A stretch of 64,000 nucleotides of DNA, taken from positions 372,001 through 436,000 of the forward strand of contig NZ_JACCFF010000002.1 in assembly GCF_013449725.1 (NCBI RefSeq), given 5' to 3'. Shown one piece after another: positions 6,915-16,489 of this stretch; the first letter of the stretch is position 1, and each line of letters opens with the position of its first letter. Made by a program: the position numbers and the translations under genes. The stretch is from Mycobacteroides sp. LB1 (GTDB lineage: Bacteria > Actinomycetota > Actinomycetes > Mycobacteriales > Mycobacteriaceae). The notes under the pieces were generated by a model that saw only the letters and a list, made by a program, of their open reading frames with translations, was not told the origin of the DNA and made no database searches.

Positions 6915-8632
6915 CAAGACTGTCACGGGAGCACTACGCCAAGCTTTACGGACCAACCACAGGCGATCGGATCCGGTTGGCCGATACCGATCTGCTTATC
7001 GAGATCACCGAAGATCGCTGTGGCGGACCTGGTTTGGCGGGCGAAGAGGCCGTCTTCGGCGGCGGCAAGGTACTGCGCGAGTCGATGGGACAGAGTCGAC
7101 TGACCCGTGCCGAAGGAGCGCCGGACACCGTCATTACCGGTGCCATCATCATTGATCACTGGGGAATCATCAAGGCGGACATCGGCATTCGCGACGGTCG
7201 TATCGTCGGCATCGGCAAGGCCGGCAACCCCGACATCATGGACGGGGTCCATCCTCAGCTGATCGTCGGCCCGTCGACGGAGATCATTGCCGGTAACGAC
7301 CGGATCGTCACAGCGGGCGGAATCGACTGTCACGTCCACTTCATCTGTCCGCAGCTGGTCGACGAGGCCATCGGCGGCGGTATCACCACCATGATCGGTG
7401 GCGGCACCGGGCCCGCCGAGGGCAGCAAGGCCACGACCGTCACACCCGGCGCCTGGCATCTGGGGCGGATGCTGCAGGCCCTGGATCAATGGCCGGTCAA
7501 CGTGCTTCTACTCGGCAAGGGGAACACCGTCAACCCCGAGTCCATGTGGGAGCAATTACGCGGCGGGGCAGCAGGTTTCAAGTTGCACGAGGACTGGGGT
7601 ACCACACCGGCGGTCATCGATGCCTGCCTGCGGGTCGCGGACGAGGCGGATGTCCAGGTCGCGCTGCACTCGGACACGCTGAACGAAACGGGGTTCGTGG
7701 AGAGCACGCTGGCGGCCATCGCCGGGCGCGGAATCCACGCCTATCACACCGAGGGTGCCGGTGGCGGTCACGCTCCCGACATCATCACCGTTGCCAGCCA
7801 CCCGAATGTGATGCCCAGTTCCACCAACCCGACGCGTCCACATACGATCAACACTCTCGATGAGCACCTCGACATGCTCATGGTCTGCCATCATCTCAAT
7901 GCCGCCGTGCCGGAGGACCTAGCGTTCGCGGAGAGCCGGATTCGCCCGTCGACGATCGCGGCCGAGGATCTACTGCACGATATCGGTGCGATCTCGATGA
8001 TCGGCAGCGACAGCCAGGCCATGGGGCGCATCGGCGAGGTGGTTATGCGTACCTGGCAGACCGCGCATGTCATGAAGAAGCGCCGTGGCGCACTCCCGGG
8101 GGACGGAGCTGCCGATAACAACCGGGTACGCCGGTACGTCGCGAAATACACCATCTGCCCGGCGATTACCCATGGCATCGATCACGAGTTGGGTTCGGTG
8201 GAGGTAGGCAAGCTCGCCGATCTGGTGATGTGGGAACCCGCGTTCTTCGGGGTGCGGCCGCACATAGTCATCAAGGGCGGTGCCATCGCCTGGGCTGCCA
8301 TGGGTGATGCGAACGCCTCCATTCCCACCCCGCAACCCGTCCTGCCACGGCCGATGTTCGGCGCCATGCCCAATGTGGCCCCCGGATTGGCCGTGCATTT
8401 CGTGTCACCGACCGCGATCGAGGACGATCTGGCGGCCCGACTTGGGTTGCGGCGCAGACTGGTTCCCACCCGCAATGTCCGTCATCGCGGCAAGGCCGAC
8501 CTACCGCTCAACGATGCGATGCCGGATATCCAGGTCGATCCCGACACCTTCACGGTGCGCATCGACGGCGAGGTGTGGCAGGAGCAGCCGGCCACGGAAC
8601 TGCCCATGGCACAACGGTATTTTCTATTCTGA
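6911..8632 (+). CDS. ureC: Urease alpha (catalytic) subunit
   Basis: The 573-residue nickel metallohydrolase subunit. Metal ligands are in DCHVHF (residue ~140) and the carbamylated lysine in GFKLHEDWG (~225). Further ligands are in ALHSDT and the [12 protein letters not shown] loop (~275-290), and the mobile flap MVCHHLN (~325) holds the active-site Cys-His pair. The C-terminal amidohydrolase domain ends in AQRYFLF. Length and motifs are fully canonical. The ATG overlaps the ureB stop and its stop overlaps the ureF start, so all are translationally coupled. It needs UreDEFG-type accessory proteins; no UreE is present here, as in M. tuberculosis. Confidence 0.98.
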   Translation: MTRLSREHYAKLYGPTTGDRIRLADTDLLIEITEDRCGGPGLAGEEAVFGGGKVLRESMGQSRLTRAEGAPDTVITGAIIIDHWGIIKADIGIRDGRIVGIGKAGNPDIMDGVHPQLIVGPSTEIIAGNDRIVTAGGIDCHVHFICPQLVDEAIGGGITTMIGGGTGPAEGSKATTVTPGAWHLGRMLQALDQWPVNVLLLGKGNTVNPESMWEQLRGGAAGFKLHEDWGTTPAVIDACLRVADEADVQVALHSDTLNETGFVESTLAAIAGRGIHAYHTEGAGGGHAPDIITVASHPNVMPSSTNPTRPHTINTLDEHLDMLMVCHHLNAAVPEDLAFAESRIRPSTIAAEDLLHDIGAISMIGSDSQAMGRIGEVVMRTWQTAHVMKKRRGALPGDGAADNNRVRRYVAKYTICPAITHGIDHELGSVEVGKLADLVMWEPAFFGVRPHIVIKGGAIAWAAMGDANASIPTPQPVLPRPMFGAMPNVAPGLAVHFVSPTAIEDDLAARLGLRRRLVPTRNVRHRGKADLPLNDAMPDIQVDPDTFTVRIDGEVWQEQPATELPMAQRYFLF

Positions 8633-9285
8633 TGGGAGCTACGGATACTTCCGGGACCACGGCGTTGCTGCTGTCGCTGGCAGATTCCCGGTTGCCCACC
8701 GGTTCACATGTGCATTCCGGTGGGGCGGAGGAGGCCATCGCCCAGGGCCTCGTACGGGACTGCGTGACGCTCAATGCCTTTCTGCGGCGTCGCATTCGGA
8801 CTCACGGCCTGGTCGCGGCGTCTATCGCCGCCGCCATCACATCCGGGCGGCTGGATCCCGTGCGAGCGGATGCCGAAACGGATGCGCGGACTCCGTCACA
8901 GGCCGCCCGGCACGCCTCTCGCGCCCAGGGCCGCGGGCTCCGACGCCTGGCCGGTTCGGCCTGGCCGCAGATCGACTGGAGCCCACACGGTCGGCAGCCG
9001 CATCTGGCCGTTGTCTACGGCATCATCGGAGCGGCTACAGGGTTGACGGGACGTGAGATCGCGCTCGTCGTCGTCTACACCACCCTGACCGGGTCGGCCA
9101 CCGCAGGCCAACGCCTGCTGGCGCTGGATCCGGCGGAGGTGGCGGTGGGCACGCTGGCCCTAATGGGCCTATGCGAGGAGACGGCGACACTGGCCGCCAC
9201 CGAGCTCGCCAGCTTGTCCGATCCGTTACAGGATGTTCTCGCCGAGCAGCACCTCACACGCGAACGCCCGCTTTTTGTTTCGTAG
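8632..9285 (+). CDS. ureF: Urease accessory protein UreF
   Basis: A 217-residue UreF, an all-helical GTPase-modulating accessory protein that forms the UreDFG complex for nickel insertion. Family features are LLLSLADSRLPTGSHVHSGG at the N-terminus, RDCVTLNAFL, and the C-terminal QRLLALDPAEVAVGTL. ATG 8632 overlaps the ureC stop codon (TGATG), which decides the start over upstream in-frame codons inside ureC. A 43-bp AT-rich gap separates it from ureG, the only real gap in the operon. Confidence 0.93.
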   Translation: MGATDTSGTTALLLSLADSRLPTGSHVHSGGAEEAIAQGLVRDCVTLNAFLRRRIRTHGLVAASIAAAITSGRLDPVRADAETDARTPSQAARHASRAQGRGLRRLAGSAWPQIDWSPHGRQPHLAVVYGIIGAATGLTGREIALVVVYTTLTGSATAGQRLLALDPAEVAVGTLALMGLCEETATLAATELASLSDPLQDVLAEQHLTRERPLFVS

Positions 9286-9328
9286 TTTTTTAGTAGTACT
9301 TCTGTAGCACTACCACGATTGGATTGAT

Positions 9329-10021
9329 ATGCCACCGCATCTCCTTGACGGCCAGCCCCATCACCACATCGACAGGCCACGTCGTGTACGTCAGCCGGGG
9401 GAGCCGCTGCGCATCGGGATCGGCGGACCGGTGGGATCGGGCAAGACCGCGCTGGTCGCCGCGTTGTGCCGCACGCTGCGCGACGAGATCTCGGTGGCGG
9501 TGCTCACCAACGACATCTACACCACCGAGGATGCGGACTTCCTGCGCCGGCACGCCGTGCTTCCCGATGAACGCATCACCGCGGTACAAACGGGAGGCTG
9601 TCCGCATACCGCGATCCGCGACGACATCACCGCGAACCTGGATGCCATCGAAGATCTGATCGCCGCCAACGATCCACTCGACCTCATCCTCGTCGAATCG
9701 GGCGGGGATAACCTCACCGCCACCTTCTCCTCGGGCCTGATCGACGTGCAGATCTTTGTCGTCGACGTGGCCGGTGGTGACAAGGTGCCACGCAAAGGCG
9801 GTCCCGGCGTGACGTTCTCGGATCTTCTCGTCATCAACAAGACCGATCTGGCCCCCATGGTGGGCGCCGATCTGGGGGTGATGGCCCGCGATGCGACGGC
9901 CGTGCGCCAGGGACGTCCAACCGCGATGATCTCGTTGACCGAGGACCCGACGGCCGCCGAGGTGTTGGCCTGGGTGCGAAATCATCTCGACGAGGCGCGC
10001 GCTGCCGACCATGCGCACTGA
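9329..10021 (+). CDS. ureG: Urease accessory GTPase UreG
   Basis: A 230-residue SIMIBI-class GTPase that drives nickel delivery into apo-urease. The P-loop [15 protein letters not shown] lies near residues 32-46. Then come [15 protein letters not shown], the nickel-binding motif [12 protein letters not shown] (~90-100), the ESGGDNL Walker-B region and the NKTDL guanine motif (~172). A His-rich N-terminal stretch ([13 protein letters not shown]) before the P-loop could buffer nickel, as in some UreG/UreE proteins. It overlaps ureD by 11 nt. Confidence 0.96.
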   Translation: MPPHLLDGQPHHHIDRPRRVRQPGEPLRIGIGGPVGSGKTALVAALCRTLRDEISVAVLTNDIYTTEDADFLRRHAVLPDERITAVQTGGCPHTAIRDDITANLDAIEDLIAANDPLDLILVESGGDNLTATFSSGLIDVQIFVVDVAGGDKVPRKGGPGVTFSDLLVINKTDLAPMVGADLGVMARDATAVRQGRPTAMISLTEDPTAAEVLAWVRNHLDEARAADHAH

Positions 10022-10658
10022 GGTCGTCCTCATTGCAACCAAGGGGCAGCTGCCGCGGATGCGCTGCTCCGGAAGTCTGCAGGCCCGACTCACCTCCACC
10101 GATACCGTCCATCTTGTCGGAGTGGCCGCGAGTCCGCTTGGTGGCGATGAGATCTCGGTGCATATCGAGGTAGGTGAGAACGCGGTGTTGCGGGTGCGAT
10201 CCGTGGCGGCCACGGTGGCCCTGCCCGGCCGCGATACCGTCCACTCCTCGACCGCATGGGCCTGCTCGGTGGAGGGCGAACTGGATCTCGACCCGGCGCC
10301 CACCATCGTCGCGGCCAACGCCGCCCACCATTCCCACGTCACGGTGCACGGATCAGCGGGCGCCAGCCTGCGACTACGGGAGCGCGTGCAGATCGGCAGG
10401 GCAGGGGAGTCTTCGGGATTCTGGAGCGGCCGGCTTGACGCGGATGTGGGCGATCGCCCCCTGCTACGGCATCGCGTCGAACTCGGTGCGGGATCGGTGA
10501 CGGATGACGAGCTGGGCTGCCCGTTGGCATTGATCAGCGAACTACGTTATCCAACAATGGATTCCATAGAGACAAGCCCTATCGATGCCACCCTGCTGCA
10601 CCTCGCCGGCGACGCCACCCTGCTCACGTGGCAGGGACGGCGTCTACCGGCAGATTAG
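10011..10658 (+). CDS. ureD: Urease accessory protein UreD (UreH)
   Basis: A 215-residue UreD, the scaffold that contacts UreABC and UreFG during nickel insertion. It is shorter than enterobacterial UreD (~270 aa), as in other mycobacteria. Recognisable parts are [32 protein letters not shown] and the [22 protein letters not shown] strand region (here [16 protein letters not shown]). ATG 10011 lies inside the 3' end of ureG. Its stop overlaps the convergent ndh stop by three bases. Confidence 0.9.
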   Translation: MRTEVVLIATKGQLPRMRCSGSLQARLTSTDTVHLVGVAASPLGGDEISVHIEVGENAVLRVRSVAATVALPGRDTVHSSTAWACSVEGELDLDPAPTIVAANAAHHSHVTVHGSAGASLRLRERVQIGRAGESSGFWSGRLDADVGDRPLLRHRVELGAGSVTDDELGCPLALISELRYPTMDSIETSPIDATLLHLAGDATLLTWQGRRLPAD

Positions 10659-12124
10659 CTTGCGGCCTTTTCTTCTTCCCGCGCAACCTCGTCGCTGGAT
10701 TCGTCTTCGCCATTCTTTTCGGCGACGAGCTCCTCAAGTTGGTCCAAACGTGTTCGCGCCCAGGCTTGCTGCTCGGTGATGGCCATCTGGCCCCGCGATC
10801 GCGTGACGAACGCGATGGACCACAGAATCAGCGTCACGAGCCTGTTTTTGAACCCGACGAGGTACACCAGGTGCAGCGCCAGCCACATGAGCCAGGCGAT
10901 GAATCCGCTGAACTCCAATGGCCCGATCTTGCACACCGCGCTGTAGCGCGACACGGTGGCCATCGACCCCTTGTCAAAGAACTTGAACGGGGTGCGGTTC
11001 TCAGGACTGCGGCCACCGAGTTCCGCCTTGATCTGCTTGGCGGCGTAACGACCACCCTGAATAGCACCCTGGGCCACACCGGGCACCCCATCCACGGCCA
11101 TCATGTCGCCGACCACGTACACATTGGGGTGCCCCGGGATCGTCAGATCCGGACCCACCTTGACGCGACCGGCGCGGTCGAGTTCGACACCCGACTGCTC
11201 GGCCAACGTCTTGCCCAGTGGGCTCGCGGACACGCCGGCCGACCACACCTTGCACGAGGATTCGATGCGCTTGGTGGTGCCGTCCGAGTACTTGACGGTC
11301 AAACCGTTGCGGTCCACGTCGGTGACCATGGCGCCCAGCTGGATCTCGACACCCATCTTCTCCAGCCGCTTGCGCGCCTTGTTGCCCAGCTTTTCGCCAA
11401 ACGGCGGCAGTATCGCGGGTGCGGCATCCAGCAGGATCACCCGCGCGTCCGTCGGATCGATGTGACGGAAGGTGCCCTTGAGCGTCTCGTTGGCCAATTC
11501 GGCTATCTGCCCGGCCATCTCGACTCCGGTGGGCCCGGCGCCAACCACCGTGAACGTCATGAGCTTCCGACGACGCTCGGGGTCACTGGAGCGCTCCGCC
11601 ATTTCAAAGGCGCCGAGAATCTTTCCGCGCAGTTCCAGGGCGTCATCGATCGACTTCATGCCGGGGGCCCACTCGGCGAATTGATCGTTGCCAAAGTAGG
11701 ACTGACCCGCGCCGGCAGCGACAATCAGACTGTCGTATGGCGTCTTGTAGTCATGCCCGAGCAGCGTGGAGTGCACGAACTGGTTCTCCAGGTCGATGCC
11801 GGTCACGTCTCCGAGAACTACCTGAGCGTTGTGCTGGTTCTTCAAGATCTGCCGGGTCGGCGGCGCGATCTCACCCTCGGAGATGATCCCGGTGGCCACC
11901 TGGTACAGCAGCGGCTGGAACAGGTGGTGCGTGGTGCGGGCGATCAGGGTGATGTCAACGTTGGCTCGCTTGAGCGTCTTGGCGGCGGTGAGCCCACCGA
12001 ATCCGGAGCCGATGATGACCACGCGGTGCCTGGGCGACAGGGCATCCTTGATCTTGGACTGTGGGTTGGCGGCGTCGGCGACATGAGGCACCGCGGGGCT
12101 GGCGGCGTCTGGTGTCGTGCTCAT
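10655..12124 (-). CDS. ndh: Type II NADH:quinone oxidoreductase
   Basis: A 489-residue non-proton-pumping NADH dehydrogenase that feeds electrons from NADH to menaquinone at the inner face of the membrane. The FAD loop VVIIGSGFGGLTAAK starts near residue 35, the NADH loop FTVVGAGPTGVEMAG lies near 200, and the quinone/FAD end motif YVVGDMMAVDG follows. A hydrophobic segment (FIAWLMWLALHLVYLVGF) near 410 is the membrane anchor. A 33-residue polar N-terminal extension and an acidic tail are present. It is convergent with the urease operon, as for Rv1854c. Confidence 0.95.
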   Translation of the reverse strand: MSTTPDAASPAVPHVADAANPQSKIKDALSPRHRVVIIGSGFGGLTAAKTLKRANVDITLIARTTHHLFQPLLYQVATGIISEGEIAPPTRQILKNQHNAQVVLGDVTGIDLENQFVHSTLLGHDYKTPYDSLIVAAGAGQSYFGNDQFAEWAPGMKSIDDALELRGKILGAFEMAERSSDPERRRKLMTFTVVGAGPTGVEMAGQIAELANETLKGTFRHIDPTDARVILLDAAPAILPPFGEKLGNKARKRLEKMGVEIQLGAMVTDVDRNGLTVKYSDGTTKRIESSCKVWSAGVSASPLGKTLAEQSGVELDRAGRVKVGPDLTIPGHPNVYVVGDMMAVDGVPGVAQGAIQGGRYAAKQIKAELGGRSPENRTPFKFFDKGSMATVSRYSAVCKIGPLEFSGFIAWLMWLALHLVYLVGFKNRLVTLILWSIAFVTRSRGQMAITEQQAWARTRLDQLEELVAEKNGEDESSDEVAREEEKAAS

Positions 12125-12247
12125 CGATCACTCCTCGTCGAATGGCGTCTCAACTGGGGTTATTAACCTTGATTGACACTTGGTGCAACACCACAACCGT
12201 AGTCGGGATTTCCATGCACGTCGCGTCACTTAGTTTAGCGAAATATC

Positions 12248-12844
12248 TCACAAAGCCTTTGGGTGCCAGCCCGGATCACGTCCCGACATCGCAAGCATGT
12301 GATCGAACCGTGGGGTTCCCGGGGGGACCGGCACCTGCGGGCCAAACAAACCCGGTGTTCCGCCATCCGAGGCCAGCGCAGTGAGGAACCCGTACAGACC
12401 CGGATCCGTGCCTTCGGGCAGGTCGAACGGCTGACCCGTCGCGGCCGCCAAATCCCAGCCGTGCAGCACTAATTCGTCGAGGGCCACCATCGCCACCTGA
12501 TCGTTGGGCATGACGGTTCCGGCGATCGTCGCCTCGCCCTCCCAGGATTGCGGCTCCGCCCATGTCGCGACGAGATCCGTCAGCCGCTGCGGTAGCAGCG
12601 TCCGCCACTCCGGATCGAGGTCCTCCGTGAAGGACGGTCCCGACAGGTCGATGCCCAACGCCGCGGCCTTCTCCGGCTGGATGACAAATCGGAAGGCCAT
12701 CGACAGACCCATGAGGTGATTCAGCAGCGCACGAACCGTGAGTTCCGCACAGGGAGTCGGGTTACCCAAGTCGTTGTCAGACACTCCGGGAAGAAGTGCT
12801 TCCACCGCCGCTGCGGCGGGTTGCAGGCTGAATGGCGCATCCAT
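12248..12844 (-). CDS. TIGR03086-family protein (mycothiol-dependent isomerase/DinB-like fold)
   Basis: A 198-residue actinobacterial protein of the TIGR03086/maleylpyruvate-isomerase-like family. This four-helix DinB-type fold often uses mycothiol or a divalent metal. Typical features are the start (ALLPGVSDNDLGNPTPCAEL), the LLNHLMGLSMAF helix with its histidine, the VALDELVLHGWDLAAATGQ helix (~140) and the C-terminal GLFGPQVPVPP...LLAMSGRDP-type tail (here HMLAMSGRDPGW). ATG 12844 is chosen because TGGGA lies upstream; ATG 12853 is an alternative. No enzyme reaction can be assigned. Confidence 0.75.
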   Translation of the reverse strand: MDAPFSLQPAAAAVEALLPGVSDNDLGNPTPCAELTVRALLNHLMGLSMAFRFVIQPEKAAALGIDLSGPSFTEDLDPEWRTLLPQRLTDLVATWAEPQSWEGEATIAGTVMPNDQVAMVALDELVLHGWDLAAATGQPFDLPEGTDPGLYGFLTALASDGGTPGLFGPQVPVPPGTPRFDHMLAMSGRDPGWHPKAL

Positions 12845-12893
12845 ATCCCACATCCTGCCGAAGGATTGCGCGATACAGACCGAATCCGGCCGA

Positions 12894-13877
12894 CTAGTCC
12901 TTGAACAGCGGGCGAAGAGTGCTACCGATCGATTCCACCACGCCGGGGATGTGCCCGTTACCCGGCACGTTGAGGGTGATGGAGTCGATTCCCTGATCGA
13001 GGATGCGAGTCTGCACCTGCTCGGCGATCTCTTCGGGGCTGCCCACCAGTGTCCTTCCGAGTACCTGCGCCTTGACATCCTCGGGCAGAGTTTCCAAGTC
13101 CAGACCGTTCTTGCGCAGGTGCTCACCGGCCTGTTTCCAGGCTGCGGCCGAATCCTCGTCGACGAACACCGAGAAGAAGGCCGAGGTTTCCAGGGTCGAT
13201 GGATCGCGGCCGGCCTCCTCGCAGCGCTGCCGCAGCACCGACAACTTGTGCGGGATCTCGTCCAGCGCGCTGAGCAGGTTCAGGTGATCGGCGTACTTCA
13301 CCGCCAGACCGAATGTCTTCTTCTCGCCGCTGCCGCCGATCATGATCGGGATGTTCGATCGGTAGCGGGGCTCGTTGATGGCGGTCTCGGTGCGGTAGTA
13401 CTTGCCATCGAAGGTGGGCCGCTCACCGCGCAGCATCGGCGGGATGATCTCCAGCGCCTCGCTCAGCCGCTCGAAGCGGTCGGTGAAGGTGCCGAACTCG
13501 AAACCCAGTTGCTGATGCTCCAGCTCAAACCAACCCGCGCCGATACCCAGAATCGCGCGTCCGCCGCTGACCACGTCGAGCGTGGTGACGGCCTTCGCAA
13601 GCAGTGTGGGGTTCCGGTACGTGTTGCCGGTGACCAATGTGGAGAGCTGGATGGTGCTGGTGGCACTGGCCAGCGCACCCAACGCCGTGTACGCCTCCAG
13701 CATCGGCTCGTCGGGGGCGCCGATCATGGGCAGTTGGTAGAAGTGGTCCATCACGAAGACCGTGTCGAAGCCCGACGCCTCCGCCTCACGCGTCTGTCTG
13801 ACGACGGTGGGGAAGAGCTCGGCGACGCCGGTGCCGTAGGAGAAATTGGGGATCTGCAAACCGAGCCGAATGGTCAC
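12894..13877 (-). CDS. LLM-class F420-dependent oxidoreductase
   Basis: A 327-residue luciferase-like monooxygenase family protein of the F420-dependent mycobacterial type. It is a TIM-barrel with MTIRLGLQIPNFSYG at the start, GFDTVFVMDHFYQLP (~38-52), RAILGIGAGWFELEH (~110) and the PIMIGGSGEKKTFGLA phosphate/F420-binding strand (~165). The GTG start has a TACGCT -10 hexamer 6 nt upstream, suggesting a leaderless mRNA. It corresponds to Rv1855c. The substrate is unknown; the family handles hydride transfer on many lipophilic molecules. Confidence 0.87.
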   Translation of the reverse strand: MTIRLGLQIPNFSYGTGVAELFPTVVRQTREAEASGFDTVFVMDHFYQLPMIGAPDEPMLEAYTALGALASATSTIQLSTLVTGNTYRNPTLLAKAVTTLDVVSGGRAILGIGAGWFELEHQQLGFEFGTFTDRFERLSEALEIIPPMLRGERPTFDGKYYRTETAINEPRYRSNIPIMIGGSGEKKTFGLAVKYADHLNLLSALDEIPHKLSVLRQRCEEAGRDPSTLETSAFFSVFVDEDSAAAWKQAGEHLRKNGLDLETLPEDVKAQVLGRTLVGSPEEIAEQVQTRILDQGIDSITLNVPGNGHIPGVVESIGSTLRPLFKD

Positions 13878-13969
13878 TCGGTCAGCGTACGCCCGAATCG
13901 CAGGTACAGCATTGATCTTGCGTTACAAGGCAATTCGACAAAAAACCTGGAGTGCACTCCAGGTCTGGA

Positions 13970-14653
13970 TTAACGGACGCCGGCGGGAACGCCGCGGCTG
14001 ACGTGCAGGGTCTGACCGGTGATGTGACGCGCCTGTGAGCTGGTGAGGAACAACGCCAAGCGGGCGATCTCCGCGGCGACCAGCTCCTGCGCATCCCCGA
14101 CACTGTCGAGACCGTCGTAATTGGCCTCGGCCGGCTGCCCGGGCGCGATGGTGTTGATGGTGATCCCGCGGGTACCCATCCGCTCGGCCTGTTCGGCGGT
14201 CCACGCGGACAACGCGGCCTTGGCGGCAGTGGTTGCGCCGGACCGGTCATGGGTGCCCAGCATGCACAGGTTGATGATGGCCGCACCGGAACGCAGGCGG
14301 TCCCCGACGGCCTGCACCGTCAGCACCGCGGTCAGCACGCTGGATTCGTACCGGGACAGCCATGCCTCGCCGGTATCGGTGAGGGTGCCCAGATGCGGTC
14401 CGGGCTCACTCCACACGGGATTGGGGATGTTGACGATGGCGTCCAGGTACTGGGGGAACAGCTCGACGTTCTCTTCCAGGCTGTCCGGGTCGGCGTTATC
14501 GCATACAACGGCATCGACCTCGAGCTCCTTGGCTGCGATCTCCAGCTCGTCGGCGTTGGGCCCGGTGATGACCACGCGATGGCCGGCGTTGCGGAACTCC
14601 GCGGCCACCGCTCGGCCGACCTCGTTAACCGCTCCGGTTACCAGTACGTCCAT
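13970..14653 (-). CDS. SDR-family oxidoreductase lacking the catalytic tyrosine
   Basis: A 227-residue short-chain dehydrogenase/reductase fold with the N-terminal dinucleotide loop VTGAVNEVGRAV (residues 5-16) and a C-terminal IARLALFLTSSQARHITGQTLHVSRG, typical for SDRs. The active-site Y-x-x-x-K is replaced by T-x-x-x-K (TTAAKAAL), and the NNAG strand reads IVNIPNP. A classical SDR proton relay is therefore missing and the protein may not catalyse a standard reduction. ATG 14653 follows GGAAGGA. Position and orientation correspond to Rv1856c. Confidence 0.82.
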   Translation of the reverse strand: MDVLVTGAVNEVGRAVAAEFRNAGHRVVITGPNADELEIAAKELEVDAVVCDNADPDSLEENVELFPQYLDAIVNIPNPVWSEPGPHLGTLTDTGEAWLSRYESSVLTAVLTVQAVGDRLRSGAAIINLCMLGTHDRSGATTAAKAALSAWTAEQAERMGTRGITINTIAPGQPAEANYDGLDSVGDAQELVAAEIARLALFLTSSQARHITGQTLHVSRGVPAGVR

Positions 14654-14858
14654 GGCGGGTCCTTCCTCACCTAACTTGCAGGCACGGCACCTACACGCTG
14701 TCCCGTGCACTTTTCCCTACCGAACCAGCGATGATCCAGCACGATCGTGACACAACCCGGACCTCATACCCCGGATTTGGCGGCCGGGTCGCACGGGTTT
14801 GACCCCCAATATTACTGGACGGTAGCAATACCCTTGACCGCCGCATCGGTGGCAGACA

Positions 14859-15698
14859 ATGGCTAGGGTTGTGCCGGTGACCAGCGGACGAATCTTGGGC
14901 CCACTAAAGCTCCTCGCGACACTCCTGTTCGCGAGTTCGCTGACCGTGTCGGGCTGCGGCTCACGCACGACCTCCGATAACGACACAGCCAGCACAGGGG
15001 CCACGTCGACGGCCACGAATTCTGCCGCCGTCAGGTTGCACGTGCTGGCCGCGGCATCGCTCCGGAAGGCGTTCACCGAAATCGGGAAGAATTTCGAGAC
15101 CACACACGCGGGGACAACCGTTGAGTTCACCTTCGCCGGCTCCTCCGATCTGGTGACCCAACTCACCCAGGGCGCCGAGGCCGACGTGCTCGCCACCGCG
15201 GACTCGGCCAACATGGACAAGGCCTGGAAGGCGCACACCGTCATCAACCCTGTCGACTTCGCCGCCAATACGTTGACGATCGTGGTCGCTCCGGGTAACC
15301 CGAAGAGCATCGCCACCTTCGCGGACCTGGCGCGCCCCGGTCTCGATGTGGTGGTGTGCGCTCCGCAGGTTCCGTGTGGTGCGGCCACCACGACTGCCAC
15401 CAAAGAGATTGGTGTGCAACTGAATCCCGTCAGCGAGGAGTCCTCGGTGACGGACGTGCTGAACAAGGTGATCGCCGGGCAGGCCGACGCCGGTCTCGTG
15501 TACGTCACCGATGCCAAGGCTGCCGGCGACAAGGTCACCACGGTCCCATTCCCTGAGGCGCGGACCATCGTCAACACCTATCCGATTGCGGTCACCGCGA
15601 ATTCGCGTAACCCGGAGCGCGCGAACCAGTTCATTGAAACCGTCACCGGGGATGTCGGACACAAGATTCTGGCGGAGGCGGGGTTCGCCGCACCGTGA
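14859..15698 (+). CDS. modA: Molybdate ABC transporter substrate-binding lipoprotein
   Basis: A periplasmic molybdate-binding protein anchored as a lipoprotein (signal ending LTVSGCG; Cys near 33). The mature domain has [40 protein letters not shown] and [12 protein letters not shown], the oxyanion-contacting segments of ModA. The start may be this ATG (GGTGG upstream) or the in-frame GTG at 14877 after AGGG, which would give a tighter signal peptide. The stop overlaps the modB GTG. It supplies molybdenum for cofactor enzymes; the nitrate reductase fusion lies 3.6 kb downstream. Rv1857 equivalent. Confidence 0.93.
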   Translation: MARVVPVTSGRILGPLKLLATLLFASSLTVSGCGSRTTSDNDTASTGATSTATNSAAVRLHVLAAASLRKAFTEIGKNFETTHAGTTVEFTFAGSSDLVTQLTQGAEADVLATADSANMDKAWKAHTVINPVDFAANTLTIVVAPGNPKSIATFADLARPGLDVVVCAPQVPCGAATTTATKEIGVQLNPVSEESSVTDVLNKVIAGQADAGLVYVTDAKAAGDKVTTVPFPEARTIVNTYPIAVTANSRNPERANQFIETVTGDVGHKILAEAGFAAP

Positions 15699-16489
15699 CC
15701 CGGTCACCCGGCCTGCCCCGGTGGGTATACCTGCCGGCGGCCGTCGGGGCGCTGCTCATCGTGCTGCCGCTGCTGGCGCTGCTGGTAAAGGCCGACTGGG
15801 CTCAGTTCCCGGCGCTGGTCACAAGCCCGGCCTCGCAGGCGGCGCTCCTGCTCAGCTTGAAGACGTGCCTCGCCAGCACGGTGCTGTGCCTGCTGCTCGG
15901 GGTGCCGCTGGCCGTCGTCCTCGCCCGCGGGCCCGAACGGCTGACCCGGCTGCTGCGTCCGATGATTCTGCTGCCGCTGGTGTTGCCGCCGGTCGTCGGC
16001 GGCATCGCGCTGCTGTACGCCTTTGGCAAGCTGGGGCTGCTCGGCCACTACCTGGATGCGGCCGGTATCCGGATTGCGTTTTCCACCTCTGCCGTAGTCC
16101 TGGCGCAGACCTTCGTATCGCTGCCGTTCCTCGTCGTCAGCCTTCAGGGTGCGCTGGCCACGATGGGCGAGCGGTACGACCATGTGGCCGCCAGTCTGGG
16201 GGCGCCGCCCACCACCGTGCTGCGTCGCGTGTCGCTGCCGTTGGTGATGCCCGCACTGATATCGGGCACGGTGTTGGCGTTCGCGCGCTCACTGGGGGAA
16301 TTCGGCGCCACCTTGACGTTCGCGGGATCCCGGCAGGGCGTGACGCGCACCCTCCCACTGGAGATCTACCTGCAACGCGAATCCGACGCACAATCGGCTG
16401 TTGCGCTCTCGCTGCTGCTGGTGGCGGTGGCCGCGGTCGTCCTAGCCATCGTCGGTGCGCGGACCTGGCGCCCCGGCGGGTGGCTGTGA
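15695..16489 (+). CDS. modB: Molybdate ABC transporter permease
   Basis: A 264-residue inner-membrane permease with five to six membrane segments (e.g. [20 protein letters not shown] at 11-30). The EAA loop that docks the ATPase is [22 protein letters not shown], near 167-190. The GTG start overlaps the modA stop (GTGA) and its stop overlaps the modC ATG, so modABC are translationally coupled. Rv1858 equivalent. Confidence 0.94.
   Translation: MTRSPGLPRWVYLPAAVGALLIVLPLLALLVKADWAQFPALVTSPASQAALLLSLKTCLASTVLCLLLGVPLAVVLARGPERLTRLLRPMILLPLVLPPVVGGIALLYAFGKLGLLGHYLDAAGIRIAFSTSAVVLAQTFVSLPFLVVSLQGALATMGERYDHVAASLGAPPTTVLRRVSLPLVMPALISGTVLAFARSLGEFGATLTFAGSRQGVTRTLPLEIYLQRESDAQSAVALSLLLVAVAAVVLAIVGARTWRPGGWL

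Noticed and set aside
9290..9312. A BlaI-like TAGTAC...CACTAC site between ureF and ureG
   Set aside because: Half-sites and spacing do not fit TACTAC-N5-GTAGTA in either orientation.
10628..12166. A 512-codon frame antisense to ndh
   Set aside because: It is a high-GC shadow of the well-supported ndh gene, with no homology-like motifs or ribosome site.
12738..13973. A 411-codon plus-strand frame over the LLM gene
   Set aside because: Composition follows the opposite-strand gene, and the minus-strand product has clear family motifs.
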